From the NCBI GenBank assembly GCA_016712415.1, contig JADJRC010000027.1, forward strand, positions 14,385-78,384: DNA of 64,000 nt, given 5' to 3'. This DNA is from Lewinellaceae bacterium (lineage in GTDB: Bacteria > Bacteroidota > Bacteroidia > Chitinophagales > Saprospiraceae). Both the position numbers and the translations under genes were made by a program. Every line of letters begins with the position of its first letter. The first letter of the stretch is position 1. Positions 17,991 through 28,211 of the stretch are shown piece after piece. The notes under the pieces were generated by a model. It was not told the DNA's origin. It worked only from the letters and a program-made list of their open reading frames with translations, and made no database searches.

Positions 17991-18086
17991 TCTGTCTTAA
18001 TAGCGGAGCCCCTGGAGGGGCGGCTTGCCGGTTTGTGAAACCGTCTGAAATCAAAAAATCCCTTCGACTGCTCATTCACGAGTACT

Positions 18087-18094
18087 TATATTTG
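18087..18094 (+). promoter_or_regulatory. -7 element upstream of the amylase remnant
   Basis: TATATTTG fits TAnnTTTG exactly and lies about 50 bp upstream of the first amylase-like codons. It may be the surviving promoter of the lost gene. Confidence 0.4.
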
Positions 18095-18141
18095 CCCGTC
18101 CCTTACCCTGCCTGCCTGTCAATGTTCTGACAAGGCTGCTT

Positions 18142-18723
18142 CAAGCCGAATTATGACGTGACCAACACGACCACTGGCGGCATTTGGTGGAGCACCCTGG
18201 CCACCCTAGCGCCCGAACTTTCTGCCCACCACCCGGACCCGGCACGGCAACCGGGCTGAACTGGATGCCATGATCGCGGCTATGCATGCCAACAACCTCA
18301 ATGTCATGGCAGACGTGGTGCTCAACCACCGCGGCGGCCGTTCAGCAGCACATCGCCAACAATACACTCATTTCCAATGCCTATAAACAAGTAGCAGCCG
18401 ATGTGAACAAGAGCAATTCGATCACGACAATCGATGCGACCATCATTAACCCGGCAACCGCCTCCCGTGTACGGCTCCAGGTACAACCCAACCCGTTCCG
18501 CGACGAAACAACGGTGGCATTTAACCTGCCCGGCGCCTGCGAGGCGCAACTGCGCGTGCTGGATGTGAACGGTCGGGAGTTGCTGCGCATCGACAATACC
18601 TACCCGGAGGGAAACAACAGTGAAACGCTGCGACTTGGAAGTAGTGTCGCTTCCGGCATGTTGTACTGTGAGTTGGTAACGCCGTTTGGGGTGGTGACGC
18701 AGAAGATGGTAGATGTGCGGTAA
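18142..18723 (+). pseudogene. Mosaic remnant: alpha-amylase (GH13) core piece joined to dockerin-like and T9SS sorting domains
   Basis: One frame around 18215-18345 encodes GNRAELDAMIAAMHANN and NNLNVMADVVLNHRGG, the conserved region I stretch of GH13 alpha-amylases. Immediately after HRGG the sequence switches, in another frame, to VQQHIANNTLISNAYKQVAA and DVNKSNSITTIDATII, a dockerin-like repeat pair. It then jumps to PNPFRDETTVAFNLPGACEA ... VTQKMVDVR, a T9SS sorting domain ending at the stop at 18721-18723. A full gene would need signal peptide, ~400 residues of amylase barrel and linkers, all missing. At least two internal deletions are implied: an assembly collapse or a genuinely deleted gene. 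The 313 bp after it (18724-19036) show only short AATCC-type repeat fragments. Confidence 0.75.
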
Positions 18724-19036
18724 TTGACAGGAAACCCATATCAATCCGTGTCAATCCAGGTGTATTTCACTCCGGTTTATTCGGTCCGGCCGTAAAAAAC
18801 AGTATGATATTTCAGGTGCTGGTAACCACTTTTTGGGTGGAAACCTTCCTGATTTCAATTAAAGTTTGGTTCTTGTGGATAAAATGGCAATTCCGTCTGC
18901 ATGGTCATGCCAAGATAGATTTTCCTGTACATTTAAGATAATGTATTCTATTGCGTTATCGATCCTTCCTTGATTTCCTGTCCCAGTCGGTTTTTCAGAT
19001 TACCTGATTTTCTAGCCTGATTTAAACACCTGCCCA

Positions 19037-22000
19037 ATGTTAAAAAATTTATTACTTCTACTTTTCCTGTTACTTTCTGTAATAGCACAGGCCCAGTATA
19101 TGGAAACCTTTTCCACACCCAACAAAGGGTATTTACTCAATTGTGCAAACGACTTTACTGGTGTTGGATGGACTTTGTCTACATGGGATCCAGGCGGTTC
19201 TTGTCAAATTCTGCCTCCTGATCCTACAACGGATATCCGTGACCCACAAGACTATTTCCAAACTACCGGCGCCGGCGTACTGGAGTGCATTGATCTTGAT
19301 CAGGAAGTCTGCTGGACGAGTCCTTCCCTGACGGTTATTGCCACCGGCAACATCTCGTTTACGGCCGATATATCCTGGGTGGGATTTGATGTGCTTCAAA
19401 CACCCCCGACAGATGGTATTAATGTAGAATACCAGATCAATGGAGGCGCCTGGGTACGGCACCCGAATATTCTGGGCGTCAACGGCGACCCGACATACAC
19501 CGTTCGGTATATTGATGGAATAGGGCCGTTCAATAGCTCAGGTACTACAAATTTTCCTTCCATCGCCGTCACTGCGGGCAATTCTTTCAAGGTACGGATG
19601 TGTGCCAGCGATAATGCCAATGCAGAGGTTGTTACCCTCGATAACGTCGCTGTGACCGGCGTCTCTGCGGGTGGCTGCATTGCACCTACGATCGGTATTG
19701 CCACTACACAGGCCGGCACATGCAATGGTACGAATGGCTCTATTATTGTAACAGCAACCGGCGGCACACCCGGTTACAATGTAGCTTGGAGCGGCACGGA
19801 AAGCGGCAACCCCGGCGGTACAGAGATCGCTTCTTCCGGTGGGATGTACGCCATTACGGGTTTGGATGACGGTCCGTACACCATCACGGTAACCGATGCG
19901 GCCAGTTGCACTGCTACGGCCACTGCATCTGTTACAATCGCCTCAGCAATGGCTCCGAGTACCCAGGTGCTAAATACCACTTGCATTGGTTCTGACGACG
20001 GTGAGATCAATGTTTCGGTCGCCAACGGTGTTCCGCCGTTCACATATAGCTGGAGCAACCTGCCCGGATCCCCCGACCCGCAAGACCAAACCGGCCTGGC
20101 GCCCGGAACGTATTCCTTCACGGTGACCGACAATGCCGGCTGCACGGTTTCTTCCAGCGCTACAGTGGGCGTGTCTGCCCCCGGGGCCTATCTGGAAACC
20201 TTTTCTGTAGCCAACAGAGGCTACCTGCTCGATTTTATAAATGACTTTGTCGGCGTGAACTGGACCCTGAGCAACTGGCCGCTCCAGCCGCCGGATCCTT
20301 TTTGGCCGGGACAATGAAGACTCTTTTAGTACCAATGGCGGCTCATTGATTGCCATTGATCTGGATCAGGAGGTCTGCTGGAGCAGTCCTGTGATTGATA
20401 TCAACCCACCCGGAAGCGGGGTTGCATTTTCTGTAGACCTGGCCTGGACGGGGTTTGACAATGATGCGTTCGATTATATTAATGTTAAATACAGCGTTGA
20501 CGGCGGCGCCTTTTCAACCGTACCCAATCAGGTTGGCGGAGGTATCGGTACTATTCAATACACAGCAGGCCTGGAAAACAATGGCTCGACAACCGTAAGC
20601 GTTTCGGGTATTTCCGGCAGCACTCTCCAGATTCAGGTGTGCGGTGACTTTAATGCCAACCTGGAAACGATGTCGATCGACAACGTATCGGTGCCCTCGG
20701 CCCAGGGACTTGCCTGCGCACAGGAAATCAATGTCAAACAAGCGGCGGCCAATATCTCCGATGGCGGCTCCTACAACTACGGCAACGTAAACTTGGGCGC
20801 CAACAGCAGCAAAGTATTTACCATTGAAAACCTGGGCGACGTCACTCTAAACCTCACCGGTGCGGCTCCGAACTACGTCGTGAAAGGCGGCGCCAACTCC
20901 GGCGATTTTACTATCACCCAACCGGTTACCAACACCATCAACGGCGGCAACAGCACGACCTTTACGGTACAGTTCACCCCCGGCGGCGTTGGCGCGCGCT
21001 CTTGCACCCTCTCTATTGCTAATAATGACAGCAATGAAAATCCTTACGACATTACCCTGACCGGCACCGGCACATGCCCGGCAATCACCTTTACCGGTAC
21101 CCCCACCAGCACCTGCTCCGGTACCAGCAACGGACAAATTGCCGTGAGTGGCGTGAGCGGCGGCACAGGGCCGTATATGTATTCCAAAGATAACGGGGCC
21201 AATTACCAAGCGGGAGCCACTTTTGCCGGACTGGCGGCTAATACTTACCAGGTAGTCGTCAAAGACGCCAATGGCTGTACCAGCGGAGCGACGCCTGTGT
21301 TGGTGGATGCCTTCACACCGCCACCATGCAATGTCACTGGCGCAGACTTTGTTTGCTCCAATTCTGCGGGTAACCTGTACACCGCGCCGGTCGGCATGAG
21401 CGCCTACAACTGGAGCATCAGTGGCGATGGATCAATACAGGGCCTCACCACCGGACAGTCGGTAACGGTGACATCCGGTAATTTTATTAATAATTATACT
21501 GTTTCGGTAACGGTTACCGATGCCAACGGCTGTACGAGCAGTTGTTCCAAACAAAGTTTTATTTATTTACAAAAGCCAACTGCTGATATTACAGCCAACC
21601 CCGATCCGGTATGCCTGGGCGCGATACTCGATCTTTCTATTGCCGCCGCCGCCAGCAGCACGGTGGCATGGACGGGTGAAGGTATCGTCAACCCGAATGG
21701 CAACCCCTCAACGACTGCCCAACCAACCACTTCCGGCTCGCTTACCTATACCGTATTGGTGACAACAGATTATGGTTGTTCAAATACCGGCATGGTTAAC
21801 GTAACGGTCGAGGATTGCGATATCGATTTCAGCGGCAAAATCGCCTGGGAAAACGATGATGTAAGCGGCGTAAAAGACGCTACCGTCAACCTCACCGGAT
21901 CGGCCAGCGGGAGCGACGTGACGGATGTCAATGGCGAGTTTTCGATCATGACAAGTGTGTCCAGCGGCAGTTTCACGCTCAAGCCGGTTAAAAATACGAA

Positions 22001-23049
22001 CAAACTCAACGGCGTGACCACAGCCGACGCCTCAGCCATCCAGCAACACGTGGCGGCGATCCTCCCGATCACCGATCCCTACAAGCTGGTATGCGCCGAC
22101 GTGAACAAAAGCAATTCGGTCTCCTCGCTCGACGCTTCCATCATCGTACAGGCCGTCCTCGGCAACCCGGCTGCGCTCAGCCAGATTAAGACTTCCTGGC
22201 GCTTTGTGCCGTCAGTTACGCATTGCAGGATCCGCCCTGGGGTTTCCCCGAACAGCGCACGTACACGGCGATCACCACGAGCCAGACCAACCAGGATTTT
22301 ATCGGTATGAAAACCGGCGACGTAACGGGCAGCGCCAACCCGGCCAACCTGGTCGCCCTTGAACCCCTGGTGCTGCGCGCCGACGACCGGACGCTGAACA
22401 GCGGCGAGCAGATCAGCGTTGCCTTTACCGCAGACCATAAGGACGATATTGCAGCGTTTCAATACGGGTTGCGTTTCGACCCGCTGTTACTCGAGTTCGT
22501 CGGTGTCGAGCCATTGGCGGCACTTCCTTTGACAACCGACAATTTTGGACTGTTCAACCTGGCTGACGGCGAGATCCGGGTAGCCTGGGCGCAGGCCACG
22601 GGTGTGGATATCGAAGCCCCGGCGCCGGTGTTTCAGGTACACTTTAAGGCCCTGGCGTCCGATGTTTTGTTGAGCGACGTGTTACAATCCGATCCGGGGA
22701 TACTGCCGGGTCTGGCGTACACAGGCGCGCTGGAAGAAATGGCGGTGGACCTGCAATTTGGCCTCGTTACGGGCACAAACACACCAGGAACATCGGATTT
22801 TGCCTTGCTGCAGAACCGGCCCAATCCGTTCAGCGGCACGACGGCAATTGCTTTTGTATTGCCGGAAACTTGCGAGGCGCAGTTGCGGGTTTTGATGTGT
22901 CAGGAAAAATGTTGGCAGAGCGAAAAGGGCAATATCCGGCGGGTCGGAGCGAAGAAACATTTGATTTGGAAGGCGCGACGGGCGTGTTGTGGTACGAATT
23001 GACGACACCATTTGGGGTGCTGGCGCGGAAGATGGCGGCGGTCCAATAA
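19037..23049 (+). CDS. Large T9SS surface protein with SprB-like, choice-of-anchor, dockerin-like and cohesin-like modules; three frameshifts
   Basis: Corrected length is about 1,337 aa. The signal peptide is MLKNLLLLLFLLLSVIAQAQ. Order: jelly-roll-like domain (ETFSTPNKGYLL ... TLDNVAVTG), SprB-type repeats (GTNGSIIVTATGGTPGYNVA, GSDDGEINVSVANGVPPFTY), a second jelly-roll copy, a choice-of-anchor D domain (INVKQAAANISDGGSYNYGN ... TLTGTGTC), Ig-like repeats, a CnaB-like domain (DIDFSGKIAWENDDVSGVKD), a dockerin-like repeat pair (TTADASAIQQHVAA; ADVNKSNSVSSLDASIIVQA), a cohesin-like domain (FQYGLRFDPLLLEFVGVEPL) and a T9SS sorting domain (NRPNPFSGTTAIAFVLPE) ending at TAA 23047-23049. Frames shift at 20299-20303 (T run), ~22211-22215 and 22890-22893 (T run). 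Likely one intact surface protein in the living cell. Confidence 0.8.
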
Positions 23050-23225
23050 AAACACGACCTGCATTTCCCCTTTATGGTTACCGGTCATCGAAGTCTGTGC
23101 GCTTCGGTGGCCGGTTTTGTCATCTGAGCTATACCTCCCGCAGCCAATCGGGTACTCCAATACGATTTTTCTCCCGTTTCTTTCGTTTTTTCGCACCGGA
23201 TTACACAAACAGATGTCTTTTCGCC

Positions 23226-24009
23226 ATGACCGAAACCCTGCTCTCCACTGCTCCCGCCGCTATTCCGCTCACGGTGAACGGCCACACCTTCTGCATGGTA
23301 TCCGTGCAAGGCGGCACATTCACGATGGGTACCAAAAAAGATGACCCGGATAACTATGGCGACGAGCATCCGGACCATGATGTGCGCGTCCCGAATTTTT
23401 CTCTGGGGCAGTTCCCGGTGACGCAGGCGCTGTGGAAAGCGGTGATGGACGGCGAAAACCCTTCTTTTTTTAAGGGCGACACCCGCCCCGTGGAGCAGGT
23501 ATCGTGGGAGGACTCGCAAGTTTTTCTCAACAAACTCAACCGGCTACTATCGGGCTGGAATTTCCGTTTGCCGACAGAAGCGGAGTGGGGAGTATGCGGC
23601 GCGAAGCCCCACCCCTGGGGAGGGCCGGGGCGGGGCATTGTACGCGGGCAGTAACCGCCTGGAAGCGGTGGGCTGGTGGGACGGCAACAGCCACGGCGAG
23701 ACGAAACCGGTGGGTCTGAAACTGCCTAACGCGCTGGGTTTGTTCGATATGAGCGGCAATGTGTGGGAGTGGTGTGAGGACGACTGGCACGGTGACTACA
23801 ATGGTGCGCCAACTGACGGACGGGCGTGGGTGGACAATCCGAGAGGCTCGTACCGCGTCCTGCGCGGCGGCTCGTGGTTCTACGGCGATCCGCAGGGCTG
23901 CCGGGTCGCCAACCGCACCGACGGCCTTCCGGGGCCCCGCTACTCCAGCGGGGGTTTCCGGCTCGCGGCTTCGCCTTCCAGTTCAGTGGCTGGTCAGGCC
24001 GGCAGGTAG
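23226..24009 (+). CDS. DGR target protein 1: FGE/SUMF1-fold (C-type lectin-like) protein, one frameshift
   Basis: Corrected length about 260 aa from ATG 23226 (MTETLLSTAPAAIPLTVNGH). Family blocks are MVSVQGGTFTMG, FPVTQALWKAVMDGENPSFF, WNFRLPTEAEW, LPNALGLFDMSGNVWEWC and RVLRGGSWFYGDPQGCRVAN...GFRLA, matching formylglycine-generating-enzyme-like proteins. The frame breaks at 23587-23590 where GGGG should be GGG; corrected, the usual EWEYAAR follows. The C-terminal ~45 residues are a variable region that aligns with the template repeat at 25086-25219. In DGR systems such proteins are usually diversified binders rather than enzymes, which I infer here. The central part is nearly identical in DNA to the second target at 28.2 kb. 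The 176 bp before it hold nothing clear. Confidence 0.88.
23845..23981 (+). repeat. DGR variable region VR1
   Basis: Aligns with the TR at 25086-25219 from GGCTCG to CCTTCCAG. In the block after TGCCGGGTCGCC there are 13 substitutions and all are at TR adenines (AAC to ACC, GAC, CCC, TAC, TCC, AGC; GAC to GGC; AAT to CTT; GAG to GGG; AGG to GGG). Flanks and all C/G/T positions there are identical, including the 3' GGTTTCCGGCTCGCGGCTTC. The first variable block (between TGG and TGC) is 3 nt longer than in the TR and is not adenine-only, so it may derive from an older or different template. Confidence 0.9.
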
Positions 24010-24012
24010 CGA

Positions 24013-24117
24013 GCGGCAAGCGGACGCTGCCGCGAGCGGTTTGATTCCAGTGAGACGCTGAAGGGGCTTTGGGATTGCAGGCTTCTGGAAATCGACAAGC
24101 CCCTTCAGCGTCTCACT
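24013..24117. repeat. Palindromes downstream of VR1 (copy 1)
   Basis: Just after the target stop lies a 21-bp palindromic segment (24013-24033, GCGGCA ... TGCCGC). It is followed by a perfect 21-bp inverted repeat, 24049-24069 (AGTGAGACGCTGAAGGGGCT...) with 24097-24117, and a 27-nt loop. A T8 run follows at 24129-24136. It may be a terminator, or the hairpin/cruciform that some DGRs need beside the VR. A second copy with inverted inner segments follows VR2. Confidence 0.88.
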
Positions 24118-24137
24118 ATCGCGTAATATTTTTTTTC

Positions 24138-24180
24138 GCCGCGCTTGGTGTTGTCACCAAGCGCAAACGTACAGCACGAT
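24138..24180 (+). mobile_element. Left REP-type inverted end of the RAYT element
   Basis: 43 nt whose reverse complement matches 24798-24835 apart from a 5-nt gap. It contains its own hairpin GCGCTTGGTG-TTGT-CACCAAGCGC (24141-24164), as expected for a REP palindrome recognised by a RAYT. Confidence 0.8.
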
Positions 24181-24209
24181 CATTCCTTTCGACTTAACCC
24201 TCTCCCATC

Positions 24210-24770
24210 ATGCGTTTCGATTTTCAAAACAGGTACCTCGATCTGTATTTCACCACAGCGACGGTCAAGGATTGGAAACACCTGCCGAAACCTGATCCAT
24301 ACAAGCAGATCATTACCAATTCGATGGCGTTTCTGGCTTCGGAAGGCAGCGTATGGATTTATGCCTTCGTCATCATGCCGAATCATTTCCATTGGATATA
24401 GCAGATGCGGGGGAATACCTCGTTGCCGCACGTCCAGCAGCGCCTGATGAAGTTCGTGGCACAACAAATCAAGTTCGATTTGGCGGATCATCACCCGCAG
24501 GTGCTGGAACGCTTCAAGTCAGACCGGAGAGACCGGCAATACCAGTTTTTCAAAGAAAAACCGCTGTCTGTCGCCTTGTATACGGAGGAGGTAGTTTGGC
24601 AAAAAATGGAGTACATACACCGGAACCCGGTGCAGCCGAAATGGGGATTGGCGGAAAAGCCTGAAGCCTATGTCTATTCATCGGCCGCGTTTTATACCCG
24701 AAAAGACCTGAGGTGGTCGTTTTTGACGCACTTTTGGTATGGGGACGACTGGCTGGACGTCGACGAATAA
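24210..24770 (+). pseudogene. REP-associated tyrosine transposase (RAYT, Y1 HUH family) with in-frame amber codon
   Basis: The frame from ATG 24210 encodes MRFDFQNRYLDLYFTTATVK, then VIMPNHFHWI, which contains the HUH (His-x-His) metal motif of Y1 transposases. A TAG at 24399-24401 interrupts it. The same frame continues QMRGNTSLPHVQQRLMKFVA ... MEYIHRNPVQPKWGL ... AYVYSSAAFY to the stop at 24768-24770. The Y-I-x-x-N-P segment is the conserved region holding the nucleophilic tyrosine in this family. TGG (Trp) is expected at the stop, so one G-to-A change explains it. Both ends carry matching REP-like palindromes in inverted orientation. It sits inside the DGR locus, exactly where the N-terminal part of the reverse transcriptase is missing. 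Confidence 0.85.
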
Positions 24771-24797
24771 TGTACGGGGGAGTGCGGGTGGGGATAA

Positions 24798-24835
24798 ATC
24801 GTGCTGTACGTTTGCGCTTGGTGACCAAGCGCGGC
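24798..24835 (+). mobile_element. Right REP-type inverted end of the RAYT element
   Basis: Matches the reverse complement of 24138-24180 over 38 nt with a 5-nt deletion. It contains the hairpin GCGCTTGGT-G-ACCAAGCGC. A further 16-nt match to the left end (GACAACACCAAGCGCG) lies at 24858-24873, inside the RT remnant. Confidence 0.8.
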
Positions 24836-24848
24836 AAGCGCGACCAAC

Positions 24849-25070
24849 GTGCGTTGTGACAACACCAAGCGCGCACAGCGGTTTGCCAAATACCGCGAAA
24901 TCGAGGAGAATTATCACTCGGGCACCTGGGACGAAGCGTATTGCCAGCGAAAAGTGCTGCCCCTGCTTGCTTTTACACAACACGCAGAGACTTTGGCGTG
25001 GAGAAAAAAGATAATTTTGCCCGAACACTCGCCGGACGATTTTGATTCGTCGGACGAATTGAAAAAATAG
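24849..25070 (+). pseudogene. Probable C-terminal stub of a DGR reverse transcriptase
   Basis: 73 codons opening with GTG and ending at TAG 25068-25070, 15 bp before the template repeat. The text DNTKRAQRFAKYREIEENYH...SGTWDEA...VLPLLAFTQHAETLAWRKKI resembles the end of DGR-type RTs as I know them: an R-x-DN-x-x-RF segment, a helix with a G-x-W/S turn, then a HA-x-T-x-x-x-R-K/R ending. The seven catalytic RT motifs, including the xxDD box, are absent from this window. The stub begins just after the right end of the RAYT element, so the rest was probably lost in that insertion or an associated deletion. Identification rests on short similarity and on position next to the TR. Confidence 0.6.
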
Positions 25071-25085
25071 GACAGCTCTCATAAA

Positions 25086-25219
25086 GGCTCGAACCGCGTG
25101 CTGCGCGGCGGCTCGTGGAACAACAATTCCGACAACTGCCGGGTCGCCAACCGCAACAACGACAATCCGGAGAACCGCAACAACAACAGGGGTTTCCGGC
25201 TCGCGGCTTCGCCTTCCAG
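25086..25219 (+). repeat. DGR template repeat (TR)
   Basis: 134 bp rich in AAC codons. Read in the target frame it encodes RGGSWNNNSDNCRVANRNND and PENRNNNRGFRLAASPSSS, an Asn-rich version of the FGE C-terminus, the classic TR appearance. It is not attached to an FGE gene: upstream lies only the RT stub. It matches VR1 and VR2 at both flanks, with differences concentrated at adenines. A 6-bp hairpin (GGTCGC-GGAG-GCGACC) follows at 25231-25246. The rest of the gap up to 25367 shows only a GC-rich stretch and a T8 run. Confidence 0.9.
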
Positions 25220-25367
25220 CTCACGGGCATGGTCGCGGAGGCGACCGCCACTGAACAGAGGGACTGTCCTGCTCCCGGCTGCGGCCGGGACGAATAGTTT
25301 TCACAGGCGGCAGGGCAAGTAGTTCCGATCGAACGTTCTGCCGCTTTTTTTTGACCTGAAGCACAAA

Positions 25368-28200
25368 ATGGAAAAACCTGAAAGCATCCAAGACCTCCTC
25401 CGGCCGCTCACGAAGTTCACCGACTGGGCTTCCTTCCTGCAATCGGGTACACGCAACGCTTTCCTGAGCGATGCGAACGGCCATGTGCTCGCCCTCGACC
25501 TGCACCCGGAAGGTGCCGCCGCGCTCGACCTGTCGCCTTACGCCCTGCCTGCCTTGCGCTGGCTCAACGTAAGTGAAAACGAAAAACTGCAAACGCTCGC
25601 ACTGCCCGCTTCCCTGCCCGAACTCGTGCACCTCGACGCGAGCCAATGCGCCCTCACCAAAATTGACATCCCAGCCGACGCTTTTTCGCGGCAGTTTCTG
25701 GGAGAAATGCCCCGCACGGTCCCCTCGCTTTATTTGCAAAAAAACAAACTGCGCAAGGTGGATTTTAAAGGCAGATGTCCGGGGCTGGAGTTGCTGGATT
25801 TGAGCGGGAATGAGTTGGATGAACTGGATGTTTTGATAGATTGTACACATCTTCGGTATTTGTACCTGAACGATAATCAACTGGAGCGACTTCACTTCAG
25901 GAATATTCCGCCTCTGCTGGAAATCCTGCATTTAAAAGGAAACCGACTGGAAAATCTCCCGCCGGCAATAGAAGAAATCAAGACCCTCACAACCTTGTAT
26001 TTGTACGGTAATCCGTTGTCGGCATTGCCCAAAGAAGTAATCGCAAGTGGCGAAAGGGACAACTCGCGCGATTCTGTTTTTGCTTTTTACGAAGGCCAAC
26101 AAAAAAGCGAGGGCCGCCTGATACCCCTGCTTGAGGCCAAAATGGTTCTGGTCGGGAACGGCGAGGTCGGAAAATCTTCTATCCGCATCAGATTGATTAA
26201 TGAAAAAGCGCCACTACCGGACAAATATGACCGTACTCCGGCATTGAAATCGCCCCCTCCCCGTCACAAAACTTGAGAAAGCGGAAACGGGTCTTTCAGA
26301 ACCCATTGATTTCCACCTGAACATCTGGGATTTCGGCGGTCAAGGCAGATACCGCGAAAATACAGCAGTTTTCTGCAGCCGCAAGTCGCTGTACCTGTTT
26401 GTGACGGCCACGGACGACAAGCCGGGAAAGGATGATTACGTCAACTTCGAGTACTGGCTTTCTATGGTTAATGCATTTGGCTACGACGAGGACAGCGCGC
26501 GTCATTGTCCCGTGTTGTATGTGATGAACAAAATAGATTTGGTGCGGGATGGCAAGTTGCCCAAAGGGGCTGACTACATTCGGGAAACCGATATGCACGA
26601 ACAATTTCCCAACATCCAGAATTTTTTGAAAATCAGTTGTTTGTCTCTGGAAAAATTTGAAGACCTGAAGGCCGATATTCGCACAAACCTGAAAGAAATA
26701 AGCCCGGATATTTTCACGAACAAATACCCGGAGCATTGGATGGCCGCAAAAGCACGGCTGGATGCCATGAAACCCAAAATGGGAGCCGCTGCCGTAACAG
26801 GCGAGGAAAGCGGCAACTACATGGCTTATGAAGCTTACGAAAAAATGTGTTCGGAAAAACCATTTGAGTTGAACCCCAATGAAGCCAAGCAATGGTTGGT
26901 CATTCTGGACCGCATCGGTTCGGTGATTTACCTCGAAAAACACCCGCTGCTGAGCCATTGGGTCATTCTGAACCCCAACTGGATAAAGGAGAGTATCGTC
27001 AAGGCCGTGGATTCGAAGCACATCAAGCGAGGCATTCTGACTGAAGACCTGTTCGAAGTCATCTGGCCGCAAGAACAACACCGATGAGCACCGGATTTTT
27101 ATTTCATTCATGCTGGCCTACAAACTGTGCTTCTAGCGAAAAGACCAGTTTGGAAACACGGAGTACGTCATTCCGGGTTTGCTGCCCGAGGCGTGGCCTG
27201 CGCTGGACAACTTTTTTGCAAAACCGGATTTTCACCTGAAACTTGCCTACGAGCCGTTCATCCCCCCGGCACGGTCAACAAACTGATGGTCAAATTTGCA
27301 TACCCGGCAGCAGGAAACCCGGCACGGGCTGCCGGATGGGAAGCATGATTTGGCCCGGCAAATGTCCGTTTCCGTGTTCAACGACCTGATGTGGAAAAAC
27401 AACCTCATCGTGCATGCGACGGGCACCGACACTTACGCGCATATTTACGAACGCTGGGAGGACAAAAGCGTGTACCTCGACCTGTACGGGCGGCGGGCGC
27501 CGGAGGAGGTATATGCCCACCTGAGCGATATGCTGGAGCCAAGAGGCCACTGCCCTGAAAGAGACGCGCTACATGGTCAAACTGGGCTTTGAGGCCTGGG
27601 GCAAAAACGAAAAGCGCAAAACCGACTGGGAACGGCTCAAATATGTTCCCAACTTTTTTACATCACCCATCCAACACGACGGCAGCACGAAAAAAACTAA
27701 AATTTTTGTCTCGTATGCCCACTCCGACGGAGAGGACTTCAAAGACAAACTGGGACACCACCTCTCCGCTTTGCGCAATCAGGACATCATCGCCGATTGG
27801 AACGACCGCAACATACGGCAGGCGAATGGGACGCGCAAATCACACCAGGCGATGGAAGATGCGGATATTTTTTCTGCTGCTGATTACGCCGGGTTTCCTC
27901 GCTTCCAAGTACATCAGCTCCAAAGAACTGACCACGGCTTACCAAAAATACAAGGACGGAGCAGCCAAGATATTTCCCGTCATTTGTGATTTCTGCGACT
28001 GGGAGTTGCAGCCCGTCACCGACAATGATTACGAGGTGCATCCCGTTTTGAAAAAAACAATGAAAGTTTGGATAGGCAAATTCCAGTCTTTTCCTAAAGA
28101 TGGGGCGCCCATTGTTGACCGCGATAAGTGGCAAAGCGAAAACCAGGCTTTCAAAAGCGTCATGGACAGCCTGAAAAAGAAGTGCTTTGATCCACAAAAA
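25368..28200 (+). pseudogene. LRR-Roc-COR-TIR protein (NLR-like), multiply frameshifted
   Basis: From ATG 25368 (MEKPESIQDLLRPLTKFTDW). About eight leucine-rich repeats run to ~26050 (LELLDLSGNELDELDV, LRYLYLNDNQLERLHF). A Roc GTPase follows, with P-loop VLVGNGEVGKSS, switch IWDFGGQ and NKID (VMNKIDLV). A COR-like region spans about 26750-27560 (WVILNPNWIKESIVKAV, VIPGLLPEAWPALDNFFAK). A TIR domain begins at ~27690 (TKIFVSYAHSDGEDFKDK; later LLLITPGFLASKYISSKEL). The frame changes near 26240, 26253-26257, 27082, 27262-27267, 27295, 27543 and 27826-27880, and TAG at 27134-27136 interrupts the COR part. Most indels abut homopolymers. There is no stop at the domain end: after KKKCFDPQKK the frame runs into the next gene out of frame. 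Expected role: nucleotide-switch signalling or immunity-type receptor (inference). Confidence 0.8.
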
Positions 28201-28211
28201 AAACGCTTGCC

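Noticed and set aside
24049..24117. Treating the VR1 hairpin only as a Rho-independent terminator
   Set aside because: Copy 1 is followed by a T-run but copy 2 is not, and the inverted loop plus association with both VRs needs another explanation; both possibilities are kept.
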